A stretch of DNA of 24,824 nucleotides from JASEGV01 sp947085285 (GTDB taxonomy: Bacteria > Bacteroidota > Ignavibacteria > UBA10030 > BY39): positions 1 through 24,824 of the forward strand of contig CAMTVZ010000066.1 of NCBI GenBank assembly GCA_947085285.1, given 5' to 3'. Position 1 is the first letter of the stretch. Each line of letters starts with the position of its first letter. The position numbers were made by a program, and so were the translations under genes. Below the pieces are notes generated by a model that saw nothing but the letters and a program-made list of their open reading frames with translations, searched no databases and was not told the DNA's origin. Positions 16,182 through 24,667 of this stretch are shown here, piece by piece.

Positions 16182-19034
16182 ATGAAAAAACTTCAACTAA
16201 TATTTTTAGTCTTATTAGCCAATTCCTTCCTATTCGATGTAGCAATATCCCAAAAGGCAGCAATAAAGATCGAGGCAATGTCGATTCATCGCCTTAACGA
16301 ACTGGGATTGCCCAATCCTAATAGTTGGGATAATGTTTCGACAGGATTAAACACAATTGGCGTAGGTACAATGGCATGGCTTTCTGGCTGGGATACATCG
16401 GGTGCTACTGTATATAAACCTGCCTTAAGCTACCTATGGGAACTAACCTCAAAACCAGCCGGCTCACTTACAGAACTGGAAACAACCACAAACCAACTCA
16501 CCAATTTCCGTCCTGATTCAGCCGGAGATTACACTGTTCAATTAACCATCACCACCGCTGCTGGTACACATTCGGTTACTCAGGTAATTAGTGCAGCAAA
16601 ATATACAGGTACAAATTCGAAAAATGTTGCAGGTTCAGGTTTTAATTGTGCAAGTTGTCATGCCGGCAGTGGTACGGCAACAACTGTTTATGCACCTTGG
16701 AGAACATCCAGTCATGCAACTATGTTCGAACGAGGAATGAATGGGAACCTTGGTTCTAATTGGGGCGAAAGCTGTTTTAAATGCCACACTACTGGTTATA
16801 ACAAAAACGCAGCAGCCGTTAATGGCGGGTTCGATGATGTTGCAACAGCGGTCGGTTTTGTAGAAAACGATTGGAAGCCATGGAGATTTAATTTGTTTGA
16901 TTCGCTACTTACAACCGACAAAAAAATGTTGAGCCTTGTGGGGGGTATTACCTGCGAAAGTTGCCATGGTCCCAAAAATGCTCTTCACTTTGGCGGCACA
17001 GATGGCAAACAACCAAAAACTATGAGTTCTGGTGTTTGCGCCCCTTGCCACGATGCCCCTACGAAATATAACATATACGCACAATGGGAAAACACTACAC
17101 ACAGCGGATTAGTAGCAAGTACTGCAAATACGCGTGGTTTCACAGGCCCGACTGTTGTAACCGCATACACTCTCGATGCATGTGTACGATGCCATGATGG
17201 ACAAGCATTTGTAAATTACACCAGAGGAAGAAGTTTTGATAGACGGCCTGCTTCTGGATACAGCCAGGCAACTCGTACACCAATAACTTGTCAAACTTGT
17301 CATGATCCTCATTCAATGGCATTACGCAGCACACCTATAGCTTCAGATACTTTGGGTAATGGTTATAACTACTCTAGTTTTAATTTTGGCACCGGAAAAA
17401 CTTGTGTTAACTGCCATAAATATCGCCGTGGTGAACAAAGATATATAACTCAAACCGCAATGTCCGCTTTATGGGGTCCTCACTATGCGGGAACGACTGA
17501 TATATTTTTAGGACAAAACGGTCACACATTTGGCGCCACATTACCTTCGAGTGTTGCTCACCAAAATGTTCAAAACAGTTGCGTCGGATGTCACATGTCG
17601 GCAACTCCTGATACAGGAACTGTAGCCCATAACAAGATTGGCGGACATACCTGGGCAATGAGCTACACCGATCCTAACACATCGATCACATACGATAACG
17701 TTACAGGTTGCCTATCTTGCCATAGTGGTATTACAAAATTCGATCAAATAAAAGCTTCATATGACTACGATAAAAATGGAAAAGTGGAAGCTTTTATGAA
17801 AGAAGTTGATGGACTAAAGAAAAATCTGGCTAAATTACTACCGCCAGTAGGATTGGACTCAATAAACCGGGTTATGCTTGCAGCAAGCAAAGATTCCACT
17901 CTCCTGAAAAAAGCATTCTGGAATTACTTGTATGTAAAATACGATGGAAGCAATGGTGTACACAATCCAAAATATGTTGTAGCCTTGTTACAAAATACGA
18001 TAGATAATCTTTACTATTCTTTGTTCCCGGGCCAAATCGGTGCAATCAGAGATGTCCCGAACGATCAAGGAAAACAGGTACAGGTTATCTGGTATAAATC
18101 TACAGGCGAATCAGACAGCGTGAAACCTGTCAGGCAGTATAGTGTCTGGCGATTGGATGACTCGCCTATTGGTAAGTTTGTTGTGTTAAACTCTTTTGAG
18201 GAAATAAGTAATTACGCGAAAGATTTAACTATTGGAACTCAGTTCAAGATTAATGGTGATGTATGGACATTAGCTGGTCAGTCGCCAATTTCAGGTAATG
18301 ATTTATACTCTCTAAATGTACCAACTCTGTTCGACTCTACAATAACTAAAGGGATGTATTGGACGAAATTCAAAATAACAGGTCATGCCACTGATAACAC
18401 TATTTTATTTACATCTCGTGTAGATAGTGGATATTCAATCGACAATTTAGTACCACGAGCACCCGAAGGTTTGATGGCAAAAATGGTTGATGTGGCTGTT
18501 CAATTAGACTGGCAAATACCATCAGACCCAGATGTGAATTATTTTGCTATCTACCGTGGAATGACAGAAGGATTCGATTTCGAAAACACGACGCCAATTG
18601 GTACTACTACAGATAACAAGTTTATTGATGCAACTGTAGAGCAGACAAAAAAATATTATTATGTTGTTCGGGCATTCGATTTTTCGGGTAATAAAGGAAA
18701 TACCTCCTCAATTTCGATAGTTGCTCTGAATAATACTGAAAACGGTGGTTTACCAAACGAATTTGCACTCGGTCAGAATTATCCAAATCCATTTAACCCA
18801 ATCACAAACATAAAGTATCAAGTTCCGAAGGGAAGTAATGTTTCTATCATTATTTACAACGCAATCGGTCAGGAAGTAGTGCGATTAGTGAATAAGCATC
18901 ACGATGCCGGATATTACACGATTGCCTGGGACGGAAAAGATTCGTTCGGAAAATTTGTAAACAGTGGTATATATCTTTATAAAATGACTGCCGGTAATTT
19001 TTCGTCGGTAAAGAAGATGTTAGTCATCAAATAA
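16182..19034 (+). CDS. Nine-haem cytochrome c with T9SS sorting domain
   Basis: A 950-aa secreted cytochrome. A signal peptide ends near residue 23 (DVAIS|Q). Residues about 60-140 form a PKD/Ig-like domain (GDYTVQLTITTAAG). Nine CXXCH motifs lie from CASCH (156-160) to CLSCH (510-514): CASCH, CFKCH, CESCH, CAPCH, CVRCH, CQTCH, CVNCH, CVGCH, CLSCH. Extra histidines between them can serve as second haem ligands. A haem-free middle follows, then a fibronectin-III-like domain (about 765-855) and a type A T9SS C-terminal domain (about 862-950) opening FALGQNYPNPFNP and ending in the typical KMLVIK. So the protein should cross the outer membrane through T9SS and be released or anchored outside. 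AGGAGA seven bases upstream supports the ATG. It is monocistronic, closed by the terminator at 19071. Proposed role: surface electron carrier or terminal reductase. Confidence 0.9.
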   Translation: MKKLQLIFLVLLANSFLFDVAISQKAAIKIEAMSIHRLNELGLPNPNSWDNVSTGLNTIGVGTMAWLSGWDTSGATVYKPALSYLWELTSKPAGSLTELETTTNQLTNFRPDSAGDYTVQLTITTAAGTHSVTQVISAAKYTGTNSKNVAGSGFNCASCHAGSGTATTVYAPWRTSSHATMFERGMNGNLGSNWGESCFKCHTTGYNKNAAAVNGGFDDVATAVGFVENDWKPWRFNLFDSLLTTDKKMLSLVGGITCESCHGPKNALHFGGTDGKQPKTMSSGVCAPCHDAPTKYNIYAQWENTTHSGLVASTANTRGFTGPTVVTAYTLDACVRCHDGQAFVNYTRGRSFDRRPASGYSQATRTPITCQTCHDPHSMALRSTPIASDTLGNGYNYSSFNFGTGKTCVNCHKYRRGEQRYITQTAMSALWGPHYAGTTDIFLGQNGHTFGATLPSSVAHQNVQNSCVGCHMSATPDTGTVAHNKIGGHTWAMSYTDPNTSITYDNVTGCLSCHSGITKFDQIKASYDYDKNGKVEAFMKEVDGLKKNLAKLLPPVGLDSINRVMLAASKDSTLLKKAFWNYLYVKYDGSNGVHNPKYVVALLQNTIDNLYYSLFPGQIGAIRDVPNDQGKQVQVIWYKSTGESDSVKPVRQYSVWRLDDSPIGKFVVLNSFEEISNYAKDLTIGTQFKINGDVWTLAGQSPISGNDLYSLNVPTLFDSTITKGMYWTKFKITGHATDNTILFTSRVDSGYSIDNLVPRAPEGLMAKMVDVAVQLDWQIPSDPDVNYFAIYRGMTEGFDFENTTPIGTTTDNKFIDATVEQTKKYYYVVRAFDFSGNKGNTSSISIVALNNTENGGLPNEFALGQNYPNPFNPITNIKYQVPKGSNVSIIIYNAIGQEVVRLVNKHHDAGYYTIAWDGKDSFGKFVNSGIYLYKMTAGNFSSVKKMLVIK

Positions 19035-19070
19035 AATTTTCGCTTCAAATTTTCAGTATCCTTTATGCAG

Positions 19071-19104
19071 AAGTCGGAACTGGCAACAGTTCCGACTTTT
19101 TTTT
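19071..19104 (+). terminator. Strong intrinsic terminator
   Basis: A 12-pair perfect stem, AAGTCGGAACTG (19071-19082) with CAGTTCCGACTT (19087-19098), closed by a GCAA tetraloop and running into eight T (19097-19104). It ends the exported cytochrome transcript and separates it from the next operon. Confidence 0.93.
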
Positions 19105-19209
19105 ATCATTTTTAAAAATTTATATATTATTTTTCTCAATGATGGAATAAATTAATTTTTGATTATACTTAAATATCTTGTTAAACAGATAAATATGGGA
19201 TTTCGGCGA

Positions 19210-19224
19210 TGGCATAATAATTGA
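19210..19224 (+). promoter_or_regulatory. Candidate sigma-54 promoter before cytochrome operon
   Basis: TGGCATAATAATTGA follows the -24/-12 pattern and closely resembles the element at 12293, with the same TTGA ending. The predicted start of transcription is near 19235, only about five bases before the ATG at 19240, so the mRNA would be almost leaderless; this counts against it. A weaker sigma-70-like alternative is TTGATT (19159-19164) with TAAACA (19182-19187). Confidence 0.38.
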
Positions 19225-19239
19225 TTTTTAACTCAAGAT

Positions 19240-19629
19240 ATGGCAGATAAGATACCACAAAAAATTCTGATTTTCAGCAAGGATCCCGACTTTTGCAAAA
19301 GCTTGGCTCTGCTATTTCAATCTATGTACGAAGTTTATTTCACAATATCGAACGATGAACTTTTGAAAATTATAAAAGAAAAAAACATACATCTTTTAAT
19401 TGCTGATTCTCCTGTTTCAGATGAAACTGTATTTTCGTCGATACGTGATGCTCGACTTCAACACCCAAATCTTTTTATCGTTTTATTGTATGTTTATAGA
19501 TTTTCAAATATAGATTTAGAGAGAATATATCGTCAGTATGTCGATGTCTTATTCTATAAACCTGTAGATATTAATCAACTTACGAATGTTGTAAACGCTC
19601 TATTAAAAGAAAAAATACCGACTAACTGA
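19240..19629 (+). CDS. Degenerate single-domain receiver protein
   Basis: A 129-aa CheY-like fold. The phospho-acceptor position is kept (Asp56 in HLLIADSPVS), as is the lysine (Lys107 in LFYKPVD). The N-terminal acidic pair of normal receivers is replaced by SK in ILIFSKDPDF, with only Asp15 near. The Thr/Ser switch residue after strand four is not evident (VLLYVYR). Phosphorylation by the usual Mg-dependent route is therefore doubtful, and it may work as a pseudo-receiver through protein contacts. There is no output domain. It heads the operon, six bases before the CbcL-like gene, so it may tune the assembly or activity of the cytochrome complex. A role as target of the kinase at 9008 is possible. 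Confidence 0.8.
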   Translation: MADKIPQKILIFSKDPDFCKSLALLFQSMYEVYFTISNDELLKIIKEKNIHLLIADSPVSDETVFSSIRDARLQHPNLFIVLLYVYRFSNIDLERIYRQYVDVLFYKPVDINQLTNVVNALLKEKIPTN

Positions 19630-19635
19630 ATTATC

Positions 19636-21795
19636 ATGACTGGTTCTAATCTCAAAATTATCAATATCTTGTTTCTTTATCTTAGCTTATCGTCGTTTGT
19701 TTTTACACAAACGAAGGAAGATTGTTTAGCTTGCCACAGCGACAAAACACTAACAATGACAAGAGGCGGAAAAACTGTTTCGCTATGGGTAGACGAAAAA
19801 ATATTAGCAACAACACCCCATGCAGAATTCAATTGTGTAGATTGCCACCAAGGATTTGATGCTAACGAAATTCCACATGCAAAGAAGATTACATCGGTGA
19901 ATTGTTTAGCTTGTCATAATGGCGATAAGGTTGGCTTATACACCAATAGTGTTCATGCCAAAGCAAAGGGAGGGGCAAAATGCAAAGATTGTCATGGAAC
20001 TCACAACATTATTTCCTTAGAAAAGCTTCGTACGCCTGAAGGGCGCAAACATGAAGCCGAAACGTGTGGAAATTGCCATAAAGATGTTGTCGAGCATTAT
20101 TTAGAATCCGACCACGGGAAAGCTCTCATCGCAGGAGTAAAAGGTGCCCCTTTCTGTTCCGATTGCCACGGCGAACATATAATTAAGTCGATTGCTAGTA
20201 AAGAATCAGAAGTTTGTCGTGAACAAGAAGCAGCAGTCTGCCTGAAATGTCATCTCGATAATCCCGATGTTCGAGCAATTGTTAGCCCTTCAGCAGAATT
20301 CATCAAAGGTTATGAAATGAGTGTTCACGGGCAAGCGTTGAAGGCAGGAAAAATTAATGCGGCAACTTGTAGCGATTGCCATGGTGCCCACGATATGAAG
20401 AAGGGAAGCAACCCAACTTCGTTTATTAATAAATTCAATGTTGCCAAAACTTGTTCAAAGTGCCACCAAGAAGTTACGAAAATATACAACGAAAGCTCAC
20501 ACGGAAAAGCAATCGCAAAGGGAGTATTATCGTCGGCTACTTGTACCGATTGCCATGGTGAGCATACGATATTGCCTCACGATGATCCAAAATCTCCGAT
20601 TGCACCAATTAATGTATCGGGCAAAGTATGCACTCCCTGTCACGAATCGTTGAAGTTAACTGAAAAATATGGCATTGCAACTCAACGTTATTCAACCTTT
20701 ACCGATAGCTATCACGGGTTAGCTGGTAAGGGAGGGGATGTAACAGTTGCAAATTGCGCATCGTGTCATGGTTATCACGATATAAAATCTTCAACCGATT
20801 CTACATCTAAAACCCACAAATCTAACTTAGCTGAAACTTGCGGAAGCTGCCATCCGGGTGCTAACGAAAATTTTGCGAAAGGCTCTGTTCACATTATCGC
20901 TGAATCGAAAGACGAACCTATTTTATATTTCATAGCAACCGCATATATCATTTTAATAATTTCGATAGTAGGCGGAATGTTCGTTCATAACGTTGCCGAT
21001 TTTATAAAAAAGGCAAAACGCCAATTAATGCTTCGCCGTGGATTAATTCCTCATCATACAGTGAGTCATCGGCTATATCTCAGAATGAGTTTATCTGAAC
21101 GAATTCAACACATGAGTTTGATGATCAGTTTTATTCTTCTGGTAATAACTGGTTTTATGTTGAAATACCCCGATGCTTGGTGGGTTGTTCCAATTCGGGA
21201 TCTAAGCCCGTTAGTTTTCGAAATTCGTGGTCTTTTACATCGAATTGCAGCTGTAGTTATGGTTTTGGCAAGTTTATACCATATTTATTACATTTTCTTT
21301 GTTCCACGTGGAAAACAGCTGATTAAAGATTTGTTACCCGTTCGTAAAGATATTTTAGATGCGATAGGAGTTGTAAAATATAATTTTGGATTCAGCAATG
21401 TAAAACCGAAATTAGATCGTTTCAGTTACATTGAAAAGAGCGAATACTGGGCGCTGATATGGGGTACAGCAGTAATGGTGATAACCGGCTTCATCTTGTG
21501 GTTCGACAACACATTTATGGGCTTATTAACAAAATTAGGATGGGATATTGCACGAACCATACATTATTATGAAGCATGGCTTGCTACTCTTTCGATTATA
21601 GTGTGGCATTTGTATTTTGTAATATTCAACCCCGATGTCTATCCTATGAATTTAGCTTGGCTCAAAGGTACGATTACAGAAACTGAAATGGAAGAGGAAC
21701 ATCCCCTTGAGTTGGAACGAATTAAACGAGAAGAACAAAAAGGGGTTGCTGAAGTTTATGAAGAAGATATAGTTGGAAATATAAAAAACAAATAA
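19636..21795 (+). CDS. CbcL-like 13-haem cytochrome c / cytochrome b fusion
   Basis: A 719-aa inner-membrane bc-type quinol oxidoreductase candidate. A signal sequence covers about residues 1-24. A periplasmic part has 13 CXXCH motifs from CLACH (30-34) to CGSCH (402-406): CLACH, CVDCH, CLACH, CKDCH, CGNCH, CSDCH, CLKCH, CSDCH, CSKCH, CTDCH, CTPCH, CASCH, CGSCH. A helix near 425-450 leads into a four-helix cytochrome b domain of the HydC/FdnI type. Its histidines in RIQHMS, LLHRIA, LYHIYY, TIHYYE and VWHLYF are candidate b-haem ligands. The domain order matches CbcL of Geobacter, which takes electrons from menaquinol for extracellular reduction but has nine c haems. It ends three bases before the 19-haem gene. 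The direction of electron flow is inferred from the family. Confidence 0.88.
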   Translation: MTGSNLKIINILFLYLSLSSFVFTQTKEDCLACHSDKTLTMTRGGKTVSLWVDEKILATTPHAEFNCVDCHQGFDANEIPHAKKITSVNCLACHNGDKVGLYTNSVHAKAKGGAKCKDCHGTHNIISLEKLRTPEGRKHEAETCGNCHKDVVEHYLESDHGKALIAGVKGAPFCSDCHGEHIIKSIASKESEVCREQEAAVCLKCHLDNPDVRAIVSPSAEFIKGYEMSVHGQALKAGKINAATCSDCHGAHDMKKGSNPTSFINKFNVAKTCSKCHQEVTKIYNESSHGKAIAKGVLSSATCTDCHGEHTILPHDDPKSPIAPINVSGKVCTPCHESLKLTEKYGIATQRYSTFTDSYHGLAGKGGDVTVANCASCHGYHDIKSSTDSTSKTHKSNLAETCGSCHPGANENFAKGSVHIIAESKDEPILYFIATAYIILIISIVGGMFVHNVADFIKKAKRQLMLRRGLIPHHTVSHRLYLRMSLSERIQHMSLMISFILLVITGFMLKYPDAWWVVPIRDLSPLVFEIRGLLHRIAAVVMVLASLYHIYYIFFVPRGKQLIKDLLPVRKDILDAIGVVKYNFGFSNVKPKLDRFSYIEKSEYWALIWGTAVMVITGFILWFDNTFMGLLTKLGWDIARTIHYYEAWLATLSIIVWHLYFVIFNPDVYPMNLAWLKGTITETEMEEEHPLELERIKREEQKGVAEVYEEDIVGNIKNK

Positions 21796-21798
21796 TCT

Positions 21799-23808
21799 AT
21801 GAATCGTCAAAAAAACATTTTTATAAATTTGTTCTTTATAATTTTTGGAATATTATTCCTGCTCGCAAGTAATGTATCGGCACAGGAGTCGGAAGAATGT
21901 TTAGCTTGTCACAGCGATGCAACCCTCACAAAAAAACGTGCAGGAAAAACTGTATCGTTGTATTTTAACGAAAAGAAATTTGCTAAATCAGTTCATAGTC
22001 AGTTTCAATGTATTAACTGTCATACTGATCTTGAAGGAAAAGAATTCCCTCACGATGAAAATTTAGAGAAAGTCAATTGTGGTTCTTGTCATACCGAACA
22101 GGAAAAATTATATGCTGAATGCTTACACGGGAAAGCCAAAAAACGTGGCGACCCATTGGCACCGAGTTGCGTAGATTGTCACGGTAACCACGACGTTCTT
22201 CCTCCCAAAGATCCTCAGTCGCAGGTCGACCCATTGCACATCCCTTACCTTTGTGGGAAATGTCATAAAGAAGGAGCTCCCGTACAACTCCAACGTAATA
22301 TTCATCAATCTAATATATTGGAAAATTACTCAGAAAGTATACATGGCGAGGGACTTCTGAAGAAGGGCTTGGTTGTTACTGCAACGTGTGTATCGTGCCA
22401 TACAGCTCATCAGATATTGCCGCATACTGATTCAAGATCAACAATAGCTCGAAAAAATATAGCAAACACCTGCGCCCAATGTCATAAACAAATTGAAGAA
22501 GTACATCGTAAAGTAATCAAAGGTGAATTATGGGAAAAACAGTTGCATGTTCTTCCTGCGTGTGTTGACTGCCACCAGCCGCATAAGGTTCGAAAGGTAT
22601 TTTATGATCAAGGAATGGCTGACCGTGATTGTTTACGTTGTCACGAAAAACCAGACCTAAAATCGGCTAAAGACGGTCGCTCATTATATGTGAACACCGA
22701 CGAGCTAATTCACTCACGCCATAATCGCACTGCTTGTAGCCAATGTCACTCCGAAGTAAGTCCTTCAAAAACAAGGTCGTGCGAAACAATTAAATCAAAA
22801 GTGAATTGTGCTACCTGCCATGCTCAACAAGTAGATGATTATCAAAAAAGTATTCATGGCGAATATTTTGCTAAAAACGATCCGAATGCCCCTACTTGCA
22901 AGGAATGTCACGGAACACATAAAGTTTTAGGGAAACGCGACCCAAAATCCCCCACTTTTCCAACAAACGTTCCAAATTTATGTGCACGCTGCCATCAGGA
23001 AGGTCGGAAAGCCGCAATTCGTTACACAGGGCCCGAACACGAAATCATTTCAAAATATACCGAAAGCATTCACGGCAAAGGATTACTAAAAAGTGGACTT
23101 GTTGTTACTGCTATGTGCACCGATTGCCACACAGCCCACAAAGAGTTACCGGCTAACCATCCAGAATCGAGTGTTCATCACAACAATATTGCAAAAACAT
23201 GTGGGCGTTGTCATCACGGCATCGAAGAAAAATTCGAATCGAGTATTCATTCGCAAAAATCGCACACCGAGAAAAAAGATTTACCTACATGTCGCGACTG
23301 TCATACTGCCCACACAATTACACGTGCCGATAAAGAAGGATTTATGTTGGATATAATGAAGCGATGCGGGCGTTGCCATGAAGATATTGCAAAAACCTAC
23401 TTCGATACTTATCACGGAAAGGTCTCTAGATTAGGTTATGTGAAAACTGCTAAATGTTATGATTGCCACGGTGCCCACGATATTTTTCCGGTTTCTGATT
23501 ATCGTTCCCACCTGAGCCGTGAAAATGTTGTTAAAACCTGTCAAAAATGTCATCCAGGGGCAAACAGACGATTTGCTGGATATCTGACACACGCAACCCA
23601 TCACGACCCTGAGAAGTATCCTTGGTTGTTCTGGACTTTCTGGGGAATGACAGGTTTACTAATTACAACTTTTGTATTAGGAGGAATTCATACTTTGTTG
23701 TGGATTCCACGCGCACTACAAATGCGTCGTCAGATGAAGAATCTTCATAAAAAAAATTCAGATAACACAAATAACAACCAATCTGAAGAGGAAGAGAAAA
23801 ATGATTGA
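21799..23808 (+). CDS. 19-haem membrane-anchored cytochrome c
   Basis: A 669-aa periplasmic multihaem cytochrome. Its signal peptide ends at NVSA|Q near residue 28. There are 19 CXXCH motifs from CLACH (34-38) to CQKCH (581-585), and nearly every one is followed by a nearby free histidine, suggesting bis-His haems. A hydrophobic stretch at about 608-635 (WGMTGLLITTFVLGGIHTLL) anchors the C-terminus, with a basic and then acidic cytoplasmic tail. Its beginning repeats that of the preceding protein (ECLACHSDATLTKKRAGKTV against DCLACHSDKTLTMTRGGKTV), so the two are paralogues. It overlaps the next gene by eight bases, indicating coupled translation and a complex with that cytochrome b. Likely role: electron store and wire between the membrane and the outer parts of the chain. 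Confidence 0.88.
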   Translation: MNRQKNIFINLFFIIFGILFLLASNVSAQESEECLACHSDATLTKKRAGKTVSLYFNEKKFAKSVHSQFQCINCHTDLEGKEFPHDENLEKVNCGSCHTEQEKLYAECLHGKAKKRGDPLAPSCVDCHGNHDVLPPKDPQSQVDPLHIPYLCGKCHKEGAPVQLQRNIHQSNILENYSESIHGEGLLKKGLVVTATCVSCHTAHQILPHTDSRSTIARKNIANTCAQCHKQIEEVHRKVIKGELWEKQLHVLPACVDCHQPHKVRKVFYDQGMADRDCLRCHEKPDLKSAKDGRSLYVNTDELIHSRHNRTACSQCHSEVSPSKTRSCETIKSKVNCATCHAQQVDDYQKSIHGEYFAKNDPNAPTCKECHGTHKVLGKRDPKSPTFPTNVPNLCARCHQEGRKAAIRYTGPEHEIISKYTESIHGKGLLKSGLVVTAMCTDCHTAHKELPANHPESSVHHNNIAKTCGRCHHGIEEKFESSIHSQKSHTEKKDLPTCRDCHTAHTITRADKEGFMLDIMKRCGRCHEDIAKTYFDTYHGKVSRLGYVKTAKCYDCHGAHDIFPVSDYRSHLSRENVVKTCQKCHPGANRRFAGYLTHATHHDPEKYPWLFWTFWGMTGLLITTFVLGGIHTLLWIPRALQMRRQMKNLHKKNSDNTNNNQSEEEEKND

Positions 23809-24667
23809 AAAGATTATAGATAACGAATATATAGATAGAAGCGAAAAACAAGTTATACGCTTTACACGCTTCAATCGGTTTTTACACATTGTTATGATAA
23901 TTAGTTTTATAAGTCTTGCTTTAACAGGGATGACTTTAAAATTTTCGTACACTGGTTGGGCAGTTATACTTGCCAAGACCTTCGGAGGTTTTGAAGGTGC
24001 CGGGCTTATACACAGAATTGCTGCAGTTTTTCTGTTTGGAATTTTTTTCGCACATATTATTGACCTCTTCAGAAGAAAACGTAAAGAATACGGTTCAATG
24101 AAAAATTTGATTTTCGGTCCTAATACTATGTTACCCACAAAAAAGGATTTCCAAGATTTTATCGGTTCAATTAAATGGTTTTTGTGGTTAGGTCCCCGTC
24201 CGAATTATGGACGCTGGACTTACTGGGAAAAGTTCGATTACTTTGCAGTCTTCTGGGGAATGATTGTTATCGGTTCTACTGGACTTATACTCTGGTTCCC
24301 CGAATTTTTTACACTTATTTTACCAGGCGAGGTAATAAACATAGCTACGATAATTCATAGCGACGAAGCATTATTGGCAACTGGTTTTATTTTTACAGTT
24401 CACTTTTTTAATACTCATTTACGCCCCGAAAAATTTCCGATGGATATTTGCATATTCACTGGAAGAGTTCCCCTCGAGGAGTTTAAAATCGATAGACCTG
24501 CTGAATATGAAGAAATAATGAAAAAAGGCGATTTAGATAAATATTTAGTCGATCCTTATCCCCCCATAGTTATAAAAGGGATTAAGATATTTGGTTGGAC
24601 CGCATTACTAATCGGCTTCAGTATGATTATTTGGATAATTTACGCGATGGTTTTTGCATATCAATAA
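23801..24667 (+). CDS. Membrane cytochrome b (HydC/FdnI type)
   Basis: A 288-aa membrane protein with four core helices (about 27-48, 68-90, 146-166 and 185-205) and a fifth at about 261-287. Candidate b-haem ligands are His29 (RFLHIV), His71 (LIHRIA), His85 (FAHII), His186 (IIHSDEALLA) and His201 (TVHFF). The same pattern appears in the cytochrome b domain of the fusion protein at 19636, including the trailing KFPMD against VYPMN block. It should receive electrons from menaquinol and pass them to the 19-haem partner, whose gene it overlaps by eight bases. AGGAAGAG ahead of ATG 23801 is a good ribosome binding site. The fifth helix is absent from the fusion protein, which ends in an acidic tail. 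Confidence 0.87.
   Translation: MIEKIIDNEYIDRSEKQVIRFTRFNRFLHIVMIISFISLALTGMTLKFSYTGWAVILAKTFGGFEGAGLIHRIAAVFLFGIFFAHIIDLFRRKRKEYGSMKNLIFGPNTMLPTKKDFQDFIGSIKWFLWLGPRPNYGRWTYWEKFDYFAVFWGMIVIGSTGLILWFPEFFTLILPGEVINIATIIHSDEALLATGFIFTVHFFNTHLRPEKFPMDICIFTGRVPLEEFKIDRPAEYEEIMKKGDLDKYLVDPYPPIVIKGIKIFGWTALLIGFSMIIWIIYAMVFAYQ

Noticed and set aside
16905..17658. Several minus-strand open frames inside the nine-haem cytochrome
   Set aside because: They are shadows of the cytochrome reading frame; no start signals and no recognisable protein features.
19636..23808. Octahaem nitrite reductase or hydroxylamine oxidoreductase
   Set aside because: No CXXCK site and no sign of their catalytic-domain layout; spacing is that of repeated small c-type domains with a membrane b unit.
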